Notes: generated from the letters alone by a model not told the origin. A stretch of 59,782 nt of DNA from JAJXTN01 sp038230895 (GCA_038230895.1 JBBRMJ010000007.1:1-59782), one strand, 5' to 3'. Shown: positions 24,330-33,322, numbered from the stretch's first letter. Made by a program: numbers and translations.

Positions 24330-25634
24330 ATGAGAATTTTAAGTAGTGAAGTCAAAGATCACATTGGCCAGACCATCCACATCGAAGGTTGGTTGCACAA
24401 AAAGCGTTTACTCGGCGGCTTAACCTTCATCAATGTCCGCGATCGCCACGGTCTGACGCAGATTGTCATCCAGGACAAGGAAGAAGTCGAGAAGTTACGC
24501 GGCTTACAGATCGGCACAGTCCTATCTGTTGACGGCATAGTAAAGGAAGAGCCCCGCGCACCCGGCGGTGCTGAACTACACGAAGCCAAACTAACCGTCA
24601 TGGTGCCCGTGACTGAAGAACCACCCATCGAAATCGACAAGCCACTTAGCCATAAGCCAGAGAACCTTGAAACCCTGTTCGATTACCGCGCACTGGGCCT
24701 ACGCAACTTGCAGGAAGCCAAAATCTTCAAACTGCGTAGTGACCTGCTTCGCTACATTCGAGATTTCCTATACGGTCAGGATTTCGTCGAGATCAACACG
24801 CCCAAATTAGTCGCTGGCGCTGCCGAGGGCGGGGCAGAAGTCTTCAAACTCGATTACTTTGGGAAAGAAGCCACGCTTGCTCAGAGCCCACAGCTCTATA
24901 AGCAGATGATGGTCGGCGTCTTCGAACGGGTGTTCGAGATTGCCCCAGCCTTCCGGGCTGAACTGAGCGCCACGACTAGACACGTCTCGGAAGTCACCAT
25001 GCTCGACGTTGAATTTGGTTTCATCGATGGGCATGATGACGTGCTGAAATTCCTGCAAGATTTAGTCTTCAATGTTGTAAGCCGCGCCTACGAAGAGCAC
25101 GCTGCCGATCTCAAGAGCCTGAACGCACCCGAACTGGTGCTGAAGCCGGAATTCCCACGCTACACTATGAAACAGATTCACGAGCTATACCAACAAGAAA
25201 CCGGCAAGGACACGTCTAAGGAAATCGACCTAACACCTGACGAAGAGAAGTGGATTTGCGAGTACGCTAAGAAGAAAGATGGTTGTGAAGCCGTCTTTGC
25301 AACAGGCTTACCAGCCTCCAAGATGAAGTTCTACCACATGAAAGGTGAGGACGACACTGCCCGCAGCGCCGACTTGCTTTTCCGTGGTATTGAAATCTCA
25401 ACCGTTCCACAGCGCGAACATCGCCACGAAAACTTGGTGGAACAAATGAAAGCCGCCGGTGTTGACCCAGAAGCGCCCGGTTTTGCCGCCTACGTCTCAG
25501 CTTTCAAACACGGCCTTCCCGCCCACGGTGGCTTCGGCTTCGGCATCGATCGCCTGACAGAAAAAGTCATCGGCCTCAGTAACGTCAAAGAAGCTATCCT
25601 CTTCCCCCGCGACATCAACCGGTTAGCACCATAA
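24330..25634 (+). CDS. aspS: Aspartyl-tRNA synthetase, archaeal type, probably non-discriminating
   Basis: 434 aa. Short archaeal/eukaryotic-type enzyme without the GAD insertion of the usual bacterial form (about 590 aa). N-terminal OB anticodon-binding domain (GWLHKKRLLGG), class II motif 2 (FRAELSATTRHVSE) and motif 3 (HGGFGFGIDRL). In discriminating archaeal AspRS the position of H23 is Trp and a Lys sits where this protein has Pro in RAPGG; His/Pro are the reported markers of enzymes that also charge tRNA-Asn. So Asn-tRNA is likely finished by an amidotransferase. Confidence 0.92.
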   Translation: MRILSSEVKDHIGQTIHIEGWLHKKRLLGGLTFINVRDRHGLTQIVIQDKEEVEKLRGLQIGTVLSVDGIVKEEPRAPGGAELHEAKLTVMVPVTEEPPIEIDKPLSHKPENLETLFDYRALGLRNLQEAKIFKLRSDLLRYIRDFLYGQDFVEINTPKLVAGAAEGGAEVFKLDYFGKEATLAQSPQLYKQMMVGVFERVFEIAPAFRAELSATTRHVSEVTMLDVEFGFIDGHDDVLKFLQDLVFNVVSRAYEEHAADLKSLNAPELVLKPEFPRYTMKQIHELYQQETGKDTSKEIDLTPDEEKWICEYAKKKDGCEAVFATGLPASKMKFYHMKGEDDTARSADLLFRGIEISTVPQREHRHENLVEQMKAAGVDPEAPGFAAYVSAFKHGLPAHGGFGFGIDRLTEKVIGLSNVKEAILFPRDINRLAP

Positions 25635-25652
25635 TCTAGAGGAGACTAATTT

Positions 25653-26632
25653 ATGCAGATTGCTCTGAGTGAACTACGCGAAAATATCATGGCTACGCTG
25701 ACAGTCAACTTTACGCCTGATGAAGCTACGAAGATCACAGATTATTTGTTATGGGCCGAAATGTCCGGCATCAAAACACAGGGAATCATTAAGATGATTG
25801 GGACGGAGCCATTGCAAGGAATAAAACCAGAGCACGAAATAAGAGTTGAGCGTGATGTGAAACTTGCCCAGCTTATTAATGCTGGTAAGAATCCGGCCCC
25901 TTTGGCTAGTCAAGTGGCAACTGATACCGTAATTGCCAAAGCCAAAGAGCATGGAGTTGGCGTCGTCGGAATGCATAATATCCTGTCTAGTAATGGCGCT
26001 CAGGCTTTCTATGCCGAACGTATAGCGAAAGAAGATCTAATCGCGGTGTCGTACTGACTCGTTCAGCCGCCTCAGCCGCTGCATTCGGGGGTATTGACCC
26101 TATATTTGGCACGAACCCGATTGGCTTCGCATTCCCAACCAATGACGATCCTTTGGTATTTGATATGGCTACTTCAGCCATGACTTGGTATGGCTTGGTT
26201 CTCGCAAAAGCGAGAGGCGAATCGATACCCACGCACACGGCCATCGATAAAGATGGTACACCGACAACCGACCCAGGTGCTGCCATGGACGGTGCTCTAC
26301 TGTCCTTCGATCGTGATTATAAGGGTTCCGGTCTGGCAATGATGATAGAGATACTCGGAGGCCCGCTGGTCGGCGCAACGTACGGACAGATTGAAGGTGA
26401 ATGGGGTAGCCTCTTTCTGGCTATAGACCCAAACTTGCTCGTCGACCTTTCAGCGTTTAAGGCCAATTGTTCAGACCTGATACAGAAAGTTAAAGCTGTT
26501 CGAAAAGCCGATGGGGTTGATGAGATACGTATCCCTGGTGAGCGTGCTTCACTGTCGCGCAAGGAAGCAGAGAAAACAGGTATGGTCGAAGTCGATGACG
26601 CCATACTTAAACAACTCGGCTACGTGAGCTAG
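25653..26632 (+). pseudogene. Malate/L-lactate dehydrogenase (Ldh_2 family), frameshifted
   Basis: Two adjacent frames together make one protein of family PF02615. Frame 1 (from ATG 25653) runs through AKEHGVGVVGMHN and ends at TGA 26055. The -1 frame continues with VVLTRSAASAAAFGG, IFGTNPIGFAFPT, VFDMATS, DGTPTTDPGAAMDG and YKGSGLAMMIEILGG to 26632. A single lost base near 26045-26050 explains it; programmed slippage is less likely as no clear slippery heptamer is seen. Start GGAG-type site and position suggest it once followed aspS in an operon. Confidence 0.85.
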
Positions 26633-26638
26633 ACAAAT

Positions 26639-26657
26639 ATTATAATATTGTTATAAT
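26639..26657 (+). promoter_or_regulatory. Inverted-repeat operator over the -10 of the toxin-antitoxin pair
   Basis: ATTATAA-TATTG-TTATAAT, a perfect 7-bp inverted repeat. Its right arm contains the -10 TATAAT (26652-26657), and the ATG at 26664 is 6 nt further. It is the natural site for autorepression by the AbrB-type antitoxin. Confidence 0.65.
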
Positions 26658-26663
26658 GAACAT

Positions 26664-26870
26664 ATGACGCAGAAAATTATTCGAATTGGGTCCAGTGCCG
26701 GTGTGACGATTCCCAAAAAACAGCTCGATGAGTTGGGTTTGCGGGTTGGTGATGAGGTGAAACTGATGCTTGAGCCGGTCAAAGCGCCGAAGCACGCGCA
26801 GTTGATGGATGAATACGACGCTTTCGTGAAGCAATACGGCCGAACTCTCAAGAACCTTGCTGGTCGCTGA
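26664..26870 (+). CDS. AbrB/MazE-type antitoxin
   Basis: 68 aa. Residues 1-42 form an AbrB swapped-hairpin DNA-binding domain (IIRIGSSAGVTIPKKQLDEL, LRVGDEVKLML). The C-terminal about 25 residues are the expected toxin-binding tail. Its stop overlaps the toxin start (TGATG). It should neutralise the Doc-like toxin and repress the promoter through the inverted repeat in front. Confidence 0.88.
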   Translation: MTQKIIRIGSSAGVTIPKKQLDELGLRVGDEVKLMLEPVKAPKHAQLMDEYDAFVKQYGRTLKNLAGR

Positions 26871-27292
26871 TGCGCTACCTGACGCTCGAAGAGATACTCC
26901 GGCTGCATTTTCAGGTAATTGAAGACTTTGGCGGCAGTCATGGCATACGTGATGATAGCCGATTGCTATCTGTTGTCGAAGCACCTCAACTGATAGCTTT
27001 CGGCCAAGAACAGTATGCAACCGTCTTTGAAAAAGCGGCAGCCTACCTGCGTAATATCATTGGTGATCATGCCTTTGTCGACGGCAACAAACGCACAGGC
27101 GTAACCGTCGCTGGTGTTTTCTTGATGCGTAATGGCAAAAAGTTAAACGCGACGCCTAAGGAACTTGAGGATTTCACTGTTCAGGTAACCACCGACCAGT
27201 TAGATGTGCTCACAATTGCCGACTGGCTCCGAGCACGTTCATTTGAGGCCCGTGACTTGCCGGGAATAACTTCATCAGAAACTCGAGGATAA
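26870..27292 (+). CDS. doc: Doc/Fic-type toxin
   Basis: 140 aa, Doc length. The motif H67-A-F-V-D71-G-N-K-R75-T-G is between the Fic (HPFxxGNGR) and Doc (HxFx[ND]ANKR) forms; NKRT and size favour Doc. Doc phosphorylates EF-Tu and halts translation; an AMP-transferring activity cannot be excluded because of the DGN. The substrate-side flap and helices (RNIIGDHAF, GVFLMRNGKKL) are normal, so the toxin looks intact. Confidence 0.88.
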   Translation: MRYLTLEEILRLHFQVIEDFGGSHGIRDDSRLLSVVEAPQLIAFGQEQYATVFEKAAAYLRNIIGDHAFVDGNKRTGVTVAGVFLMRNGKKLNATPKELEDFTVQVTTDQLDVLTIADWLRARSFEARDLPGITSSETRG

Positions 27293-27297
27293 AGTCC

Positions 27298-27774
27298 ATG
27301 AAAATATTTTTAGCTACTGAGACAGACATTCGAGTAGAGCGTGATGTCGCACTTCAGGATAAGTTACGGGACAGGTTATTGGCATATCAGGCGACTGTTC
27401 TGGAAGGGGATGACGATCTAGAAGACGCTGATGCGGTTATTGCCGAGCTTTCGCATCAAAGCCCCGAGCTGCTATCAACTGTCCAGCGTGGCTTAGAACT
27501 TGGGAAGGCAACGCTGTTACTGGCCCGTGCCACTGGCAGGTTGGCAATACCTGAAACGTTTCGGGGGCAGTCGGCGATTCGGCCAGACGGAGTTAGATAT
27601 AGCCAAGACTACAGCGCTGTATCAGCTCTGACACTCTTCATGGACCTGCAATTCAAAACACTGCCCCCAGGCATCGCTAACAGATTGGAACATCCGATGA
27701 GTGAAGAGCTGGAGATCCGCAAACTTGGACTAGATGCGCAAGCACTGCTCGACCTCGGCCTAGACAAGGACTAA
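27298..27774 (+). CDS. Possible nucleoside 2-deoxyribosyltransferase-like protein
   Basis: 158 aa, 5 nt after the toxin gene. The pattern MKIFLATE at the N-terminus, then DADAVIAELSHQSPELLSTVQRGLELGKATLLLA, is like the Rossmann-type nucleoside deoxyribosyltransferase/YtoQ group, in which an Asp and a Glu sit in such a segment. Assignment is by pattern only. It may be cargo next to the toxin-antitoxin pair or part of it. Confidence 0.55.
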   Translation: MKIFLATETDIRVERDVALQDKLRDRLLAYQATVLEGDDDLEDADAVIAELSHQSPELLSTVQRGLELGKATLLLARATGRLAIPETFRGQSAIRPDGVRYSQDYSAVSALTLFMDLQFKTLPPGIANRLEHPMSEELEIRKLGLDAQALLDLGLDKD

Positions 27775-28406
27775 ACAGCTGGTTTGTTGTCGAGGCTGTG
27801 CCAGATGTACCAGCATGCGGCAGATTCGTAAGGGTGCCAGTGGTTTTTCTGGGCAATTTTCGTGACCTCATCAGGGGTGGGGACTGCTTTCAGGCCATAG
27901 AGTTTCTGGATGCCGTTGCGGATGCCGAGGTCACCGGTAGCCAGGATGTCGAGGCGGCCGATGGAGAACATTAGGAACATGTGAGCGGTCCACTCGCCAA
28001 TGCCTTTGACGGCGGTTAATTCGGCGATGATTTCCTCGTTGCTGAGGCTGTCGAAGTTGTCGAATTTCAGTCGGCCGTCGAGGATATGCTGAGCCAGATC
28101 TTGGATGTATTTGGCCTTGGCGCCGCTGAGACCAGCGGTCCGTAATTCTTCGACGGATTTGGCCAAGATCTCAAATGGTTCCGGAAATTCACTATCAAAT
28201 AACTCCTTAAATCGGCGTTCGATAGTCGCCGCGGCTTTGACGCTGAGCTGCTGACTAATGATGCTATCAATCAGCTCCCAGTAGTAATTGCGGTGGGGTG
28301 TGATGTCAGCAGGGCCTGCTTTTGCTATCACCGGTGCCAGGACGCTATCATTGGCGGCGAGGTGAGTGGCCGCAAGCTTCAAACTGGCAGGGGAGGCGGT
28401 AATCAT
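27771..28406 (-). CDS. DNA-3-methyladenine glycosylase II (AlkA-type HhH-GPD)
   Basis: 211 aa from ATG 28406; a longer frame extends upstream but passes through the promoter. The HhH-GPD domain is seen in IISQQLSVKAA, LTAVKGIGEWTAHMFLMFSIGR with the catalytic Asp in DILATGDLGIRNGI. It removes alkylated bases from DNA. TATAAT (28418-28413) is 6 nt ahead of the ATG. Its 3' end overlaps the convergent gene by 4 bp. Confidence 0.9.
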   Translation of the reverse strand: MITASPASLKLAATHLAANDSVLAPVIAKAGPADITPHRNYYWELIDSIISQQLSVKAAATIERRFKELFDSEFPEPFEILAKSVEELRTAGLSGAKAKYIQDLAQHILDGRLKFDNFDSLSNEEIIAELTAVKGIGEWTAHMFLMFSIGRLDILATGDLGIRNGIQKLYGLKAVPTPDEVTKIAQKNHWHPYESAACWYIWHSLDNKPAV

Positions 28407-28661
28407 CACTCCATTATAGGCCAGTGTGAGCCAGGCTTGACATGGGTGTATACTGTTTATGGATAATAAAAAACAAACACGGGTCCTCACTATGAGCTTG
28501 TACTTCAATCCAAAGAAACGTTTGAATGCCTTTGCGTTGACGCTTTTGCAGCGTCTCGCCTAGCTTTAACATCTTTAATTACCACGTATTACATTGCCAG
28601 TTCTCTATGGGCAGTTTCCGCATGTCGCTTACGTTTGTTAAACTAAGAGCGAAGATAACCC

Positions 28662-30731
28662 ATGCCTGATAAAAAAGCCGCCAGGCCACCCGCCACTCCT
28701 GAAGACGAAGCGCTCCAACAGCGCGTCGAAATGATTATGGGTGAAAAAAACGCCGATGGTGTCACACCGGCGCTGACCGGACACAAAAGCGACAATCCAC
28801 CGGCAATTGATATTTTTAATGATCCCAAAACCGCGCCGGCCGTCTCGCCAACTTTACTTAAACAGATTGGCGCTGAACCGGCAGACAAGGTTTCGTCGGC
28901 CGTTGAACCCGAAGCCTCAACCGTCGAAACTGCAACTGAGGCAGACGTCGATCCGGCTAATCTTGATGACGCCGACACTGATAAAGCCGTCGATGATATT
29001 GTCGTCAATGAAAGTGACACCGTCTTGGCGGCTGAAGATGCTGCGAGCGACACAACCATTCCCAAAGTTGCATCCAAGCGTCATAGATTACCAAAATTCT
29101 TGCGGAATAAATGGCTTTGGATTGGTCTTGGCGTGGTGTTGGTCACCATTTTCGCCGTGCCGGTGACGCGCTATAAATTGTTGGGCCTGTTTATCAAAGA
29201 ATCAGTCAGTATTACCGTCAGCGACAGTAAAACGCATCGTTCCATCAGCGGTGCCGTGGTGAGCTTGCGTGGTCTATCAGTCAAAAGTGATGCCGGCGGC
29301 AAAGCGACACTTAAGGTACCAGTTGGCTCGGCGACCCTATCCATTACCAAGCAGTATTACAAGGGCTACACAGCCTCTTACGCGGTTGGCTTGAAGTCTG
29401 GACAGATTCGCAGCGTTCAGCTTGTTGCCACTGGCCGTCAGGTGCCGATTACCGTCCTCGATCGGGTTTCCGGTAAGCCCATTGCCGGGGCACAGATTAG
29501 CGTTCTGGATACCACTGCCAAGACTGATAAGAAGGGCCAGGCCATCATTGTGCTTCCAACCACCACTGCCACTGACGCCGCCATTATCTCGCTCAGTGGC
29601 TACAATAGCCAAAAAGTGACAGTGCAGGTTACCGATCAAGTCGTTGCGGGCAATAGCTTCAGTCTGACGCCCGCTGGCAAAATATATTTCTTGTCGAATC
29701 TCAGCGGTAAAATTGATGTTGTGAAAGCCGACCTTGATGGGACTAATCGCGAAACGGTACTCGCTGGTACCGGTAAGGAAGATCCGAATACCACAAGCTT
29801 ACTGGCTTCGCGTGACTGGCAATATCTGGTGCTCAAAGCCCAGCGGGATACTGCTCAGCCCTCGTTGTATCTGATCAATACCAGCACTGATAAGGTCACG
29901 AATTTTGACACTGGTAATGCCGACTTCACCCTTGTCGGCTGGTATGGCCATGCCTTCATCTATGATGTCGTACGCAACACAACCTCGGCTTGGCAAAACG
30001 GTCATGAAGCCGTCAAAAGTTACAACGCAGATAACAACCAGCTCAGTCTGCTCGACCAAAACCAGGCTGAAGGTACCGCAACCTCCTACGCTTACCAAGG
30101 CTTTTATAATTTCTACATCTTAAACGGCCTGATTAGCTACAACACCCAGTGGTATACCTACAATGCAGGGGGTACGAGCTATGATCTGACCAACAAAACC
30201 GATACCATCCGCGGCATACAACCCAGCGGGCAGGGCAAGAAAGATTATCAGGCCTTCGCTGCACCCGGCATCGGCTATATCCAGGCCGCGTTGTTTGAAC
30301 CGCAAGGCATCTACTACGCAGCCTATAATTACAGTACCAATCAGACCACCTACTACAAGTTTGAGAGTCAGGTTGTCACGACGACAACCAGCCTCAATCA
30401 GGCTACCTTCAACCAGACCTACCCTACCTATTTAGTCTCACCATCTGGTAGTCAGACTTTCTGGTCCCAGCCCCGTGATGGCAAGAACAGCTTGCTGATC
30501 GGTGACGATAATGCTGCCAGCCAGAAAACAATTGCCAGCCTGAGCGATTATGCTGCCTATGGCTGGTACAGTGATAGTTATCTGTTGGTATCGAAGCATA
30601 GTAGTGAACTGTATATTCTCCCAGTCACAACTACGACTACTGGTGTCGCTCAGCCAGCGCTCAAGATCACTGATTACTATAAACCCGCCCAGACCTATGC
30701 CGGGTATGGCTATGGGTACGGTGGGCTGTAA
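28662..30731 (+). CDS. Large membrane-anchored surface protein with PEGA-like and beta-propeller domains
   Basis: 689 aa. Residues 1-145 are cytoplasmic, acidic and low-complexity. One TM helix lies at about 150-170 (WLWIGLGVVLVTIFAVP). Two carboxypeptidase-regulatory/PEGA-like beta domains follow (about 180-345; SISGAVVSLRGL, PIAGAQISVLD). The C-terminal half has repeated beta-propeller-like blades (KIYFLSNLSGKIDVVKADLD, SLYLINTSTDKVTNFD). The end is rich in Tyr/Gly. Probably a sensor-like or scaffold surface protein. Nothing enzymatic was seen. Confidence 0.75.
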   Translation: MPDKKAARPPATPEDEALQQRVEMIMGEKNADGVTPALTGHKSDNPPAIDIFNDPKTAPAVSPTLLKQIGAEPADKVSSAVEPEASTVETATEADVDPANLDDADTDKAVDDIVVNESDTVLAAEDAASDTTIPKVASKRHRLPKFLRNKWLWIGLGVVLVTIFAVPVTRYKLLGLFIKESVSITVSDSKTHRSISGAVVSLRGLSVKSDAGGKATLKVPVGSATLSITKQYYKGYTASYAVGLKSGQIRSVQLVATGRQVPITVLDRVSGKPIAGAQISVLDTTAKTDKKGQAIIVLPTTTATDAAIISLSGYNSQKVTVQVTDQVVAGNSFSLTPAGKIYFLSNLSGKIDVVKADLDGTNRETVLAGTGKEDPNTTSLLASRDWQYLVLKAQRDTAQPSLYLINTSTDKVTNFDTGNADFTLVGWYGHAFIYDVVRNTTSAWQNGHEAVKSYNADNNQLSLLDQNQAEGTATSYAYQGFYNFYILNGLISYNTQWYTYNAGGTSYDLTNKTDTIRGIQPSGQGKKDYQAFAAPGIGYIQAALFEPQGIYYAAYNYSTNQTTYYKFESQVVTTTTSLNQATFNQTYPTYLVSPSGSQTFWSQPRDGKNSLLIGDDNAASQKTIASLSDYAAYGWYSDSYLLVSKHSSELYILPVTTTTTGVAQPALKITDYYKPAQTYAGYGYGYGGL

Positions 30732-30768
30732 CTCCATTGTTGAGTGTTGAGCACTATATACTAGTCTG

Positions 30769-31590
30769 ATGGTCGACGCAGCTAGACTTAAATCATTCCA
30801 AAGAACAGTGATGGCTTACTACCAAGAGTACGGTCGTCACGATCTGCCATGGCGCCAACCGGCAGCTGATGGAAGTTTTGACCCGTATAAGATTTTGGTC
30901 AGCGAGATAATGTTGCAACAGACACAAGTCCAACGAGTTATCCCTAAATACCATGACTTCCTAGAGCGCTTCCCAACCGTTCAGCAACTGGCCACGGCGC
31001 CACTGGCTGATGTGCTGCGTGCCTGGAGCGGGCTTGGCTACAATCGACGAGCTAAGTTCCTGCATGAAGCCGCCCAGATGATAAGTCAGCAGAGTGACGG
31101 GCAGTTCGCGTCAGATATATCATCGTTGGTAAAGTTGCCCGGTGTGGGCCACAACACCGCCGCTGCAATCTTGGCTTATGCCAACGACAAGCCGGTTTCG
31201 TTCATTGAGACCAATATTCGAACGGTCTTTATTCACCACTTTTTCAATGACCAGCAGACTGTGAGCGATGAGGCCATCATGGAAATGGTGACGACCACGC
31301 TGCCGAAGACGGGTGCCCGTTTGTGGTACTGGGCATTAATGGATTATGGTGCTCATCTGAAACAAACCGTCGGCAATCTCAACCAAGCCAGCAAAACCTA
31401 TACCAAACAGGCAAGTTTCGAAGGTTCACGACGACAACTGCGCGGTCGGGTGATACATCTGCTCGGTACTGGCCAATACTCAGCCGATCAGCTCATGGCT
31501 AAATTGGCCGATCAACGACTGGATGAGGTACTTCACGATTTGGTGGAGGAGGGGATGATTCGCCAGCAGGGCCAGCAATTTAGCCTCTAA
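30769..31590 (+). CDS. MutY-like A/G-specific adenine glycosylase lacking the Fe-S cluster
   Basis: 273 aa. HhH-GPD fold with SEIMLQQTQVQRV (MutY Glu region) and LPGVGHNTAAAILAYA. Where MutY has V-D-G-N this protein has I-E-T-N, so Glu replaces the catalytic Asp. The four Cys of the C-terminal Fe-S loop are absent, and the MutT-like domain is missing too. Similar proteins are often mislabelled HesB. It probably removes A opposite 8-oxoG or another base. TATACT is 6 nt ahead of the ATG. Confidence 0.82.
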   Translation: MVDAARLKSFQRTVMAYYQEYGRHDLPWRQPAADGSFDPYKILVSEIMLQQTQVQRVIPKYHDFLERFPTVQQLATAPLADVLRAWSGLGYNRRAKFLHEAAQMISQQSDGQFASDISSLVKLPGVGHNTAAAILAYANDKPVSFIETNIRTVFIHHFFNDQQTVSDEAIMEMVTTTLPKTGARLWYWALMDYGAHLKQTVGNLNQASKTYTKQASFEGSRRQLRGRVIHLLGTGQYSADQLMAKLADQRLDEVLHDLVEEGMIRQQGQQFSL

Positions 31591-31624
31591 AGGCTTATGC
31601 TTCCATGCTACAATAACAGAGAAT

Positions 31625-31909
31625 ATGGAAGACAAACCCGTCAGCGAACCCAAGCCGGCTGTGCCGAAACCTACACCCGTCATGGACGTCGTGCCGCCAC
31701 CAGCTGCTTCGGCTGCTGACAAAGCGCCTGTCGAAGCTGAAGCTGCCAAGGCTGCACCCGCAGCGCCCGTACCAGTTACCAAACCCGCAAAGCCGGTGAC
31801 ACCCAAACAGCCCTCTGACGGAGTTGGCATGGCAATCGCCGCCACTGTTATCATCGTGCTCGGATTGGCTATCCTGGCTGTTTACGCCTACCTCAAAACT
31901 GCCAAGTAA
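31625..31909 (+). CDS. Pro/Ala-rich tail-anchored membrane protein
   Basis: 94 aa. The first 65 residues are Pro/Ala/Val/Lys-rich and disordered. A single TM helix fills about 68-90 (VGMAIAATVIIVLGLAILAVYAYL) with a KTAK end. TACAAT sits 10 nt before the ATG. The type of protein is common among short genes of this genome (compare 51358). Function unknown. Confidence 0.65.
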   Translation: MEDKPVSEPKPAVPKPTPVMDVVPPPAASAADKAPVEAEAAKAAPAAPVPVTKPAKPVTPKQPSDGVGMAIAATVIIVLGLAILAVYAYLKTAK

Positions 31910-31959
31910 GCCTAGCTAACACTTCTCAATCAACAAAATATCCTGTACACTAACAGGCT

Positions 31960-32526
31960 GTGTTTAACGATACTGCCTCCAAGCTATCATCAATCGCTGC
32001 CATCGGTGTTATTCCGACTGACACGGTGTATGGCGTCACTGCCCGGGCCGCTGATCAAGCCGCGGTTGCGCGTTTGTATAAGTTAAAACACCGGGAAGGC
32101 AAGCCTGGCACTATCATCGCGGCCAGCATTGACCAATTGGTGGAGCTTGGCATCAAGTATCGTTATCTAAAAGCCGTCGAACAATTCTGGCCTGGTGCTG
32201 TCAGCGTCGTTGTTCCCTGTGGCCCAGAGCTCGAGTACCTGCACCTTGGTAAGCAGAGCTTGGCAGTGCGTATCCCCAACCGCCCTGAACTACTCGCCTT
32301 ATTGGAGCAGACCGGTCCACTGCTAACTAGTAGCGCGAATCACCCTGGCGAAGCACTTGCCACCACACTCACTGAAGCCCGTCACTACTTTAAAGATCAG
32401 GTCGACTTCTATGTCGATGGTGGTGATTTATCAAACCACCAACCGTCTACAATTATTCGAATTGTCGACGACGCAATCGAAGTGCTGCGCCCCGGAGCTG
32501 TTATCATTGATACAGCAGGGGAGTAG
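31960..32526 (+). CDS. tsaC: L-threonylcarbamoyladenylate synthase (Sua5/YrdC)
   Basis: 188 aa from GTG 31960. The YrdC domain is clear: IPTDTVYGVTARA, KLKHREGKPGTII, FWPGAVSVVVP, SLAVRIPNRPELL and LLTSSANHPGEA. It makes threonylcarbamoyl-AMP for the t6A modification of ANN-decoding tRNAs. TACACT lies 8 nt upstream, so the message is leaderless with a GTG start. It heads a run with the MazG-like and Nudix genes. Confidence 0.92.
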   Translation: MFNDTASKLSSIAAIGVIPTDTVYGVTARAADQAAVARLYKLKHREGKPGTIIAASIDQLVELGIKYRYLKAVEQFWPGAVSVVVPCGPELEYLHLGKQSLAVRIPNRPELLALLEQTGPLLTSSANHPGEALATTLTEARHYFKDQVDFYVDGGDLSNHQPSTIIRIVDDAIEVLRPGAVIIDTAGE

Positions 32527-32531
32527 CAGAC

Positions 32532-32864
32532 ATGACATTTGACGAGTATCAGAAACTAGCGATTACAACCGAGATTAATAACTATGATCCGCTCATGCAG
32601 CGCACGATTTGGGCTATGGGCGTGTCTGGAGAAGCCGGAGAAGTTATTGAAAAGTGGAAAAAAATCGTTGCCTACAAAGACGGCCAGGTCAGCGATGAAG
32701 ATCGCCATGAATTATCGAAAGAGTTAGCCGATGTGGTGTGGTATATCGCTGTTATGGCCGATAGTCTCGGACTGTCCTTCTCTGACATTATGCAACAAAA
32801 CATCGACAAATTAGCTGACCGTGCCAAGCGCGGTGTTACCAAGGGCGCTGGCGACAACCGATGA
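32532..32864 (+). CDS. MazG-like nucleotide pyrophosphohydrolase
   Basis: 110 aa all-alpha MazG fold. Metal-binding pattern GEAGEVIEKWKK (E-x2-E) and ELSKELADVVWYIA (E-x3-D) is intact. It probably hydrolyses non-canonical or excess (d)NTPs to NMPs, a house-cleaning role that pairs with the following Nudix gene (4-nt overlap). Starts 5 nt after tsaC. Confidence 0.9.
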   Translation: MTFDEYQKLAITTEINNYDPLMQRTIWAMGVSGEAGEVIEKWKKIVAYKDGQVSDEDRHELSKELADVVWYIAVMADSLGLSFSDIMQQNIDKLADRAKRGVTKGAGDNR

Positions 32865-33322
32865 ACCAAAACTGGGATATTGCAACGCCGTATGCAGCAG
32901 CATATGTCTTGTTTTATCAAGACAATAAATTGGCATGTACTCTCAGACTTCAGACTGGTTGGAACGATGGTAATTATGGCATACCCTCTGGGCGTGTTGA
33001 AAAGAGAGAACCAATTCTCACGGCAGCCATTCGTGAAGCCAACGAAGAGGTCGGTGCGGTCATTAAGCCAGGCGATCTCGAACACCGCCTGACAATGTAT
33101 CGCTACTCTGAAGATGACCAGACCTACTGGGTTGACGTCTATTTTGAGGCCAAAGCCTGGAGTGGCGAACTCAAGAATGGTGAACCTGGAAAGCACGGTG
33201 AGGTTACCTGGCTTGATCCGAATAATTTACCCGATAATTTTGTCGAGTCTGTAAAAGCCGCCTTGGAGGCTATCGCTGCTGGTAAAGCTTACGCTGAATT
33301 CGGCTGGGACTCAAACTCTTGA
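32861..33322 (+). CDS. Nudix hydrolase
   Basis: 153 aa. Complete Nudix box: G44-x5-E50, then R58-E-A-N-E-E-V-G. The segment GNYGIPSGRVEKRE is typical of ADP-sugar/NTP pyrophosphatases of the NUDT/MutT type. Overlaps the MazG-like gene by 4 nt. Its last 34 bp overlap the 3' end of murC on the opposite strand. Confidence 0.9.
   Translation: MNQNWDIATPYAAAYVLFYQDNKLACTLRLQTGWNDGNYGIPSGRVEKREPILTAAIREANEEVGAVIKPGDLEHRLTMYRYSEDDQTYWVDVYFEAKAWSGELKNGEPGKHGEVTWLDPNNLPDNFVESVKAALEAIAAGKAYAEFGWDSNS

Noticed and set aside
26040..26056. Programmed -1 frameshift in the dehydrogenase
   Set aside because: No X-XXY-YYZ slippery heptamer or following hairpin is evident; a base loss is simpler.
28459..28563. 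34-aa frame between the AlkA-like and large surface-protein genes
   Set aside because: An ATG follows TATACT by only 4 nt and a TTGACA lies nearby, but no promoter fits both and the peptide is not protein-like enough; left unannotated. The surrounding 255 bp hold nothing else I can support.
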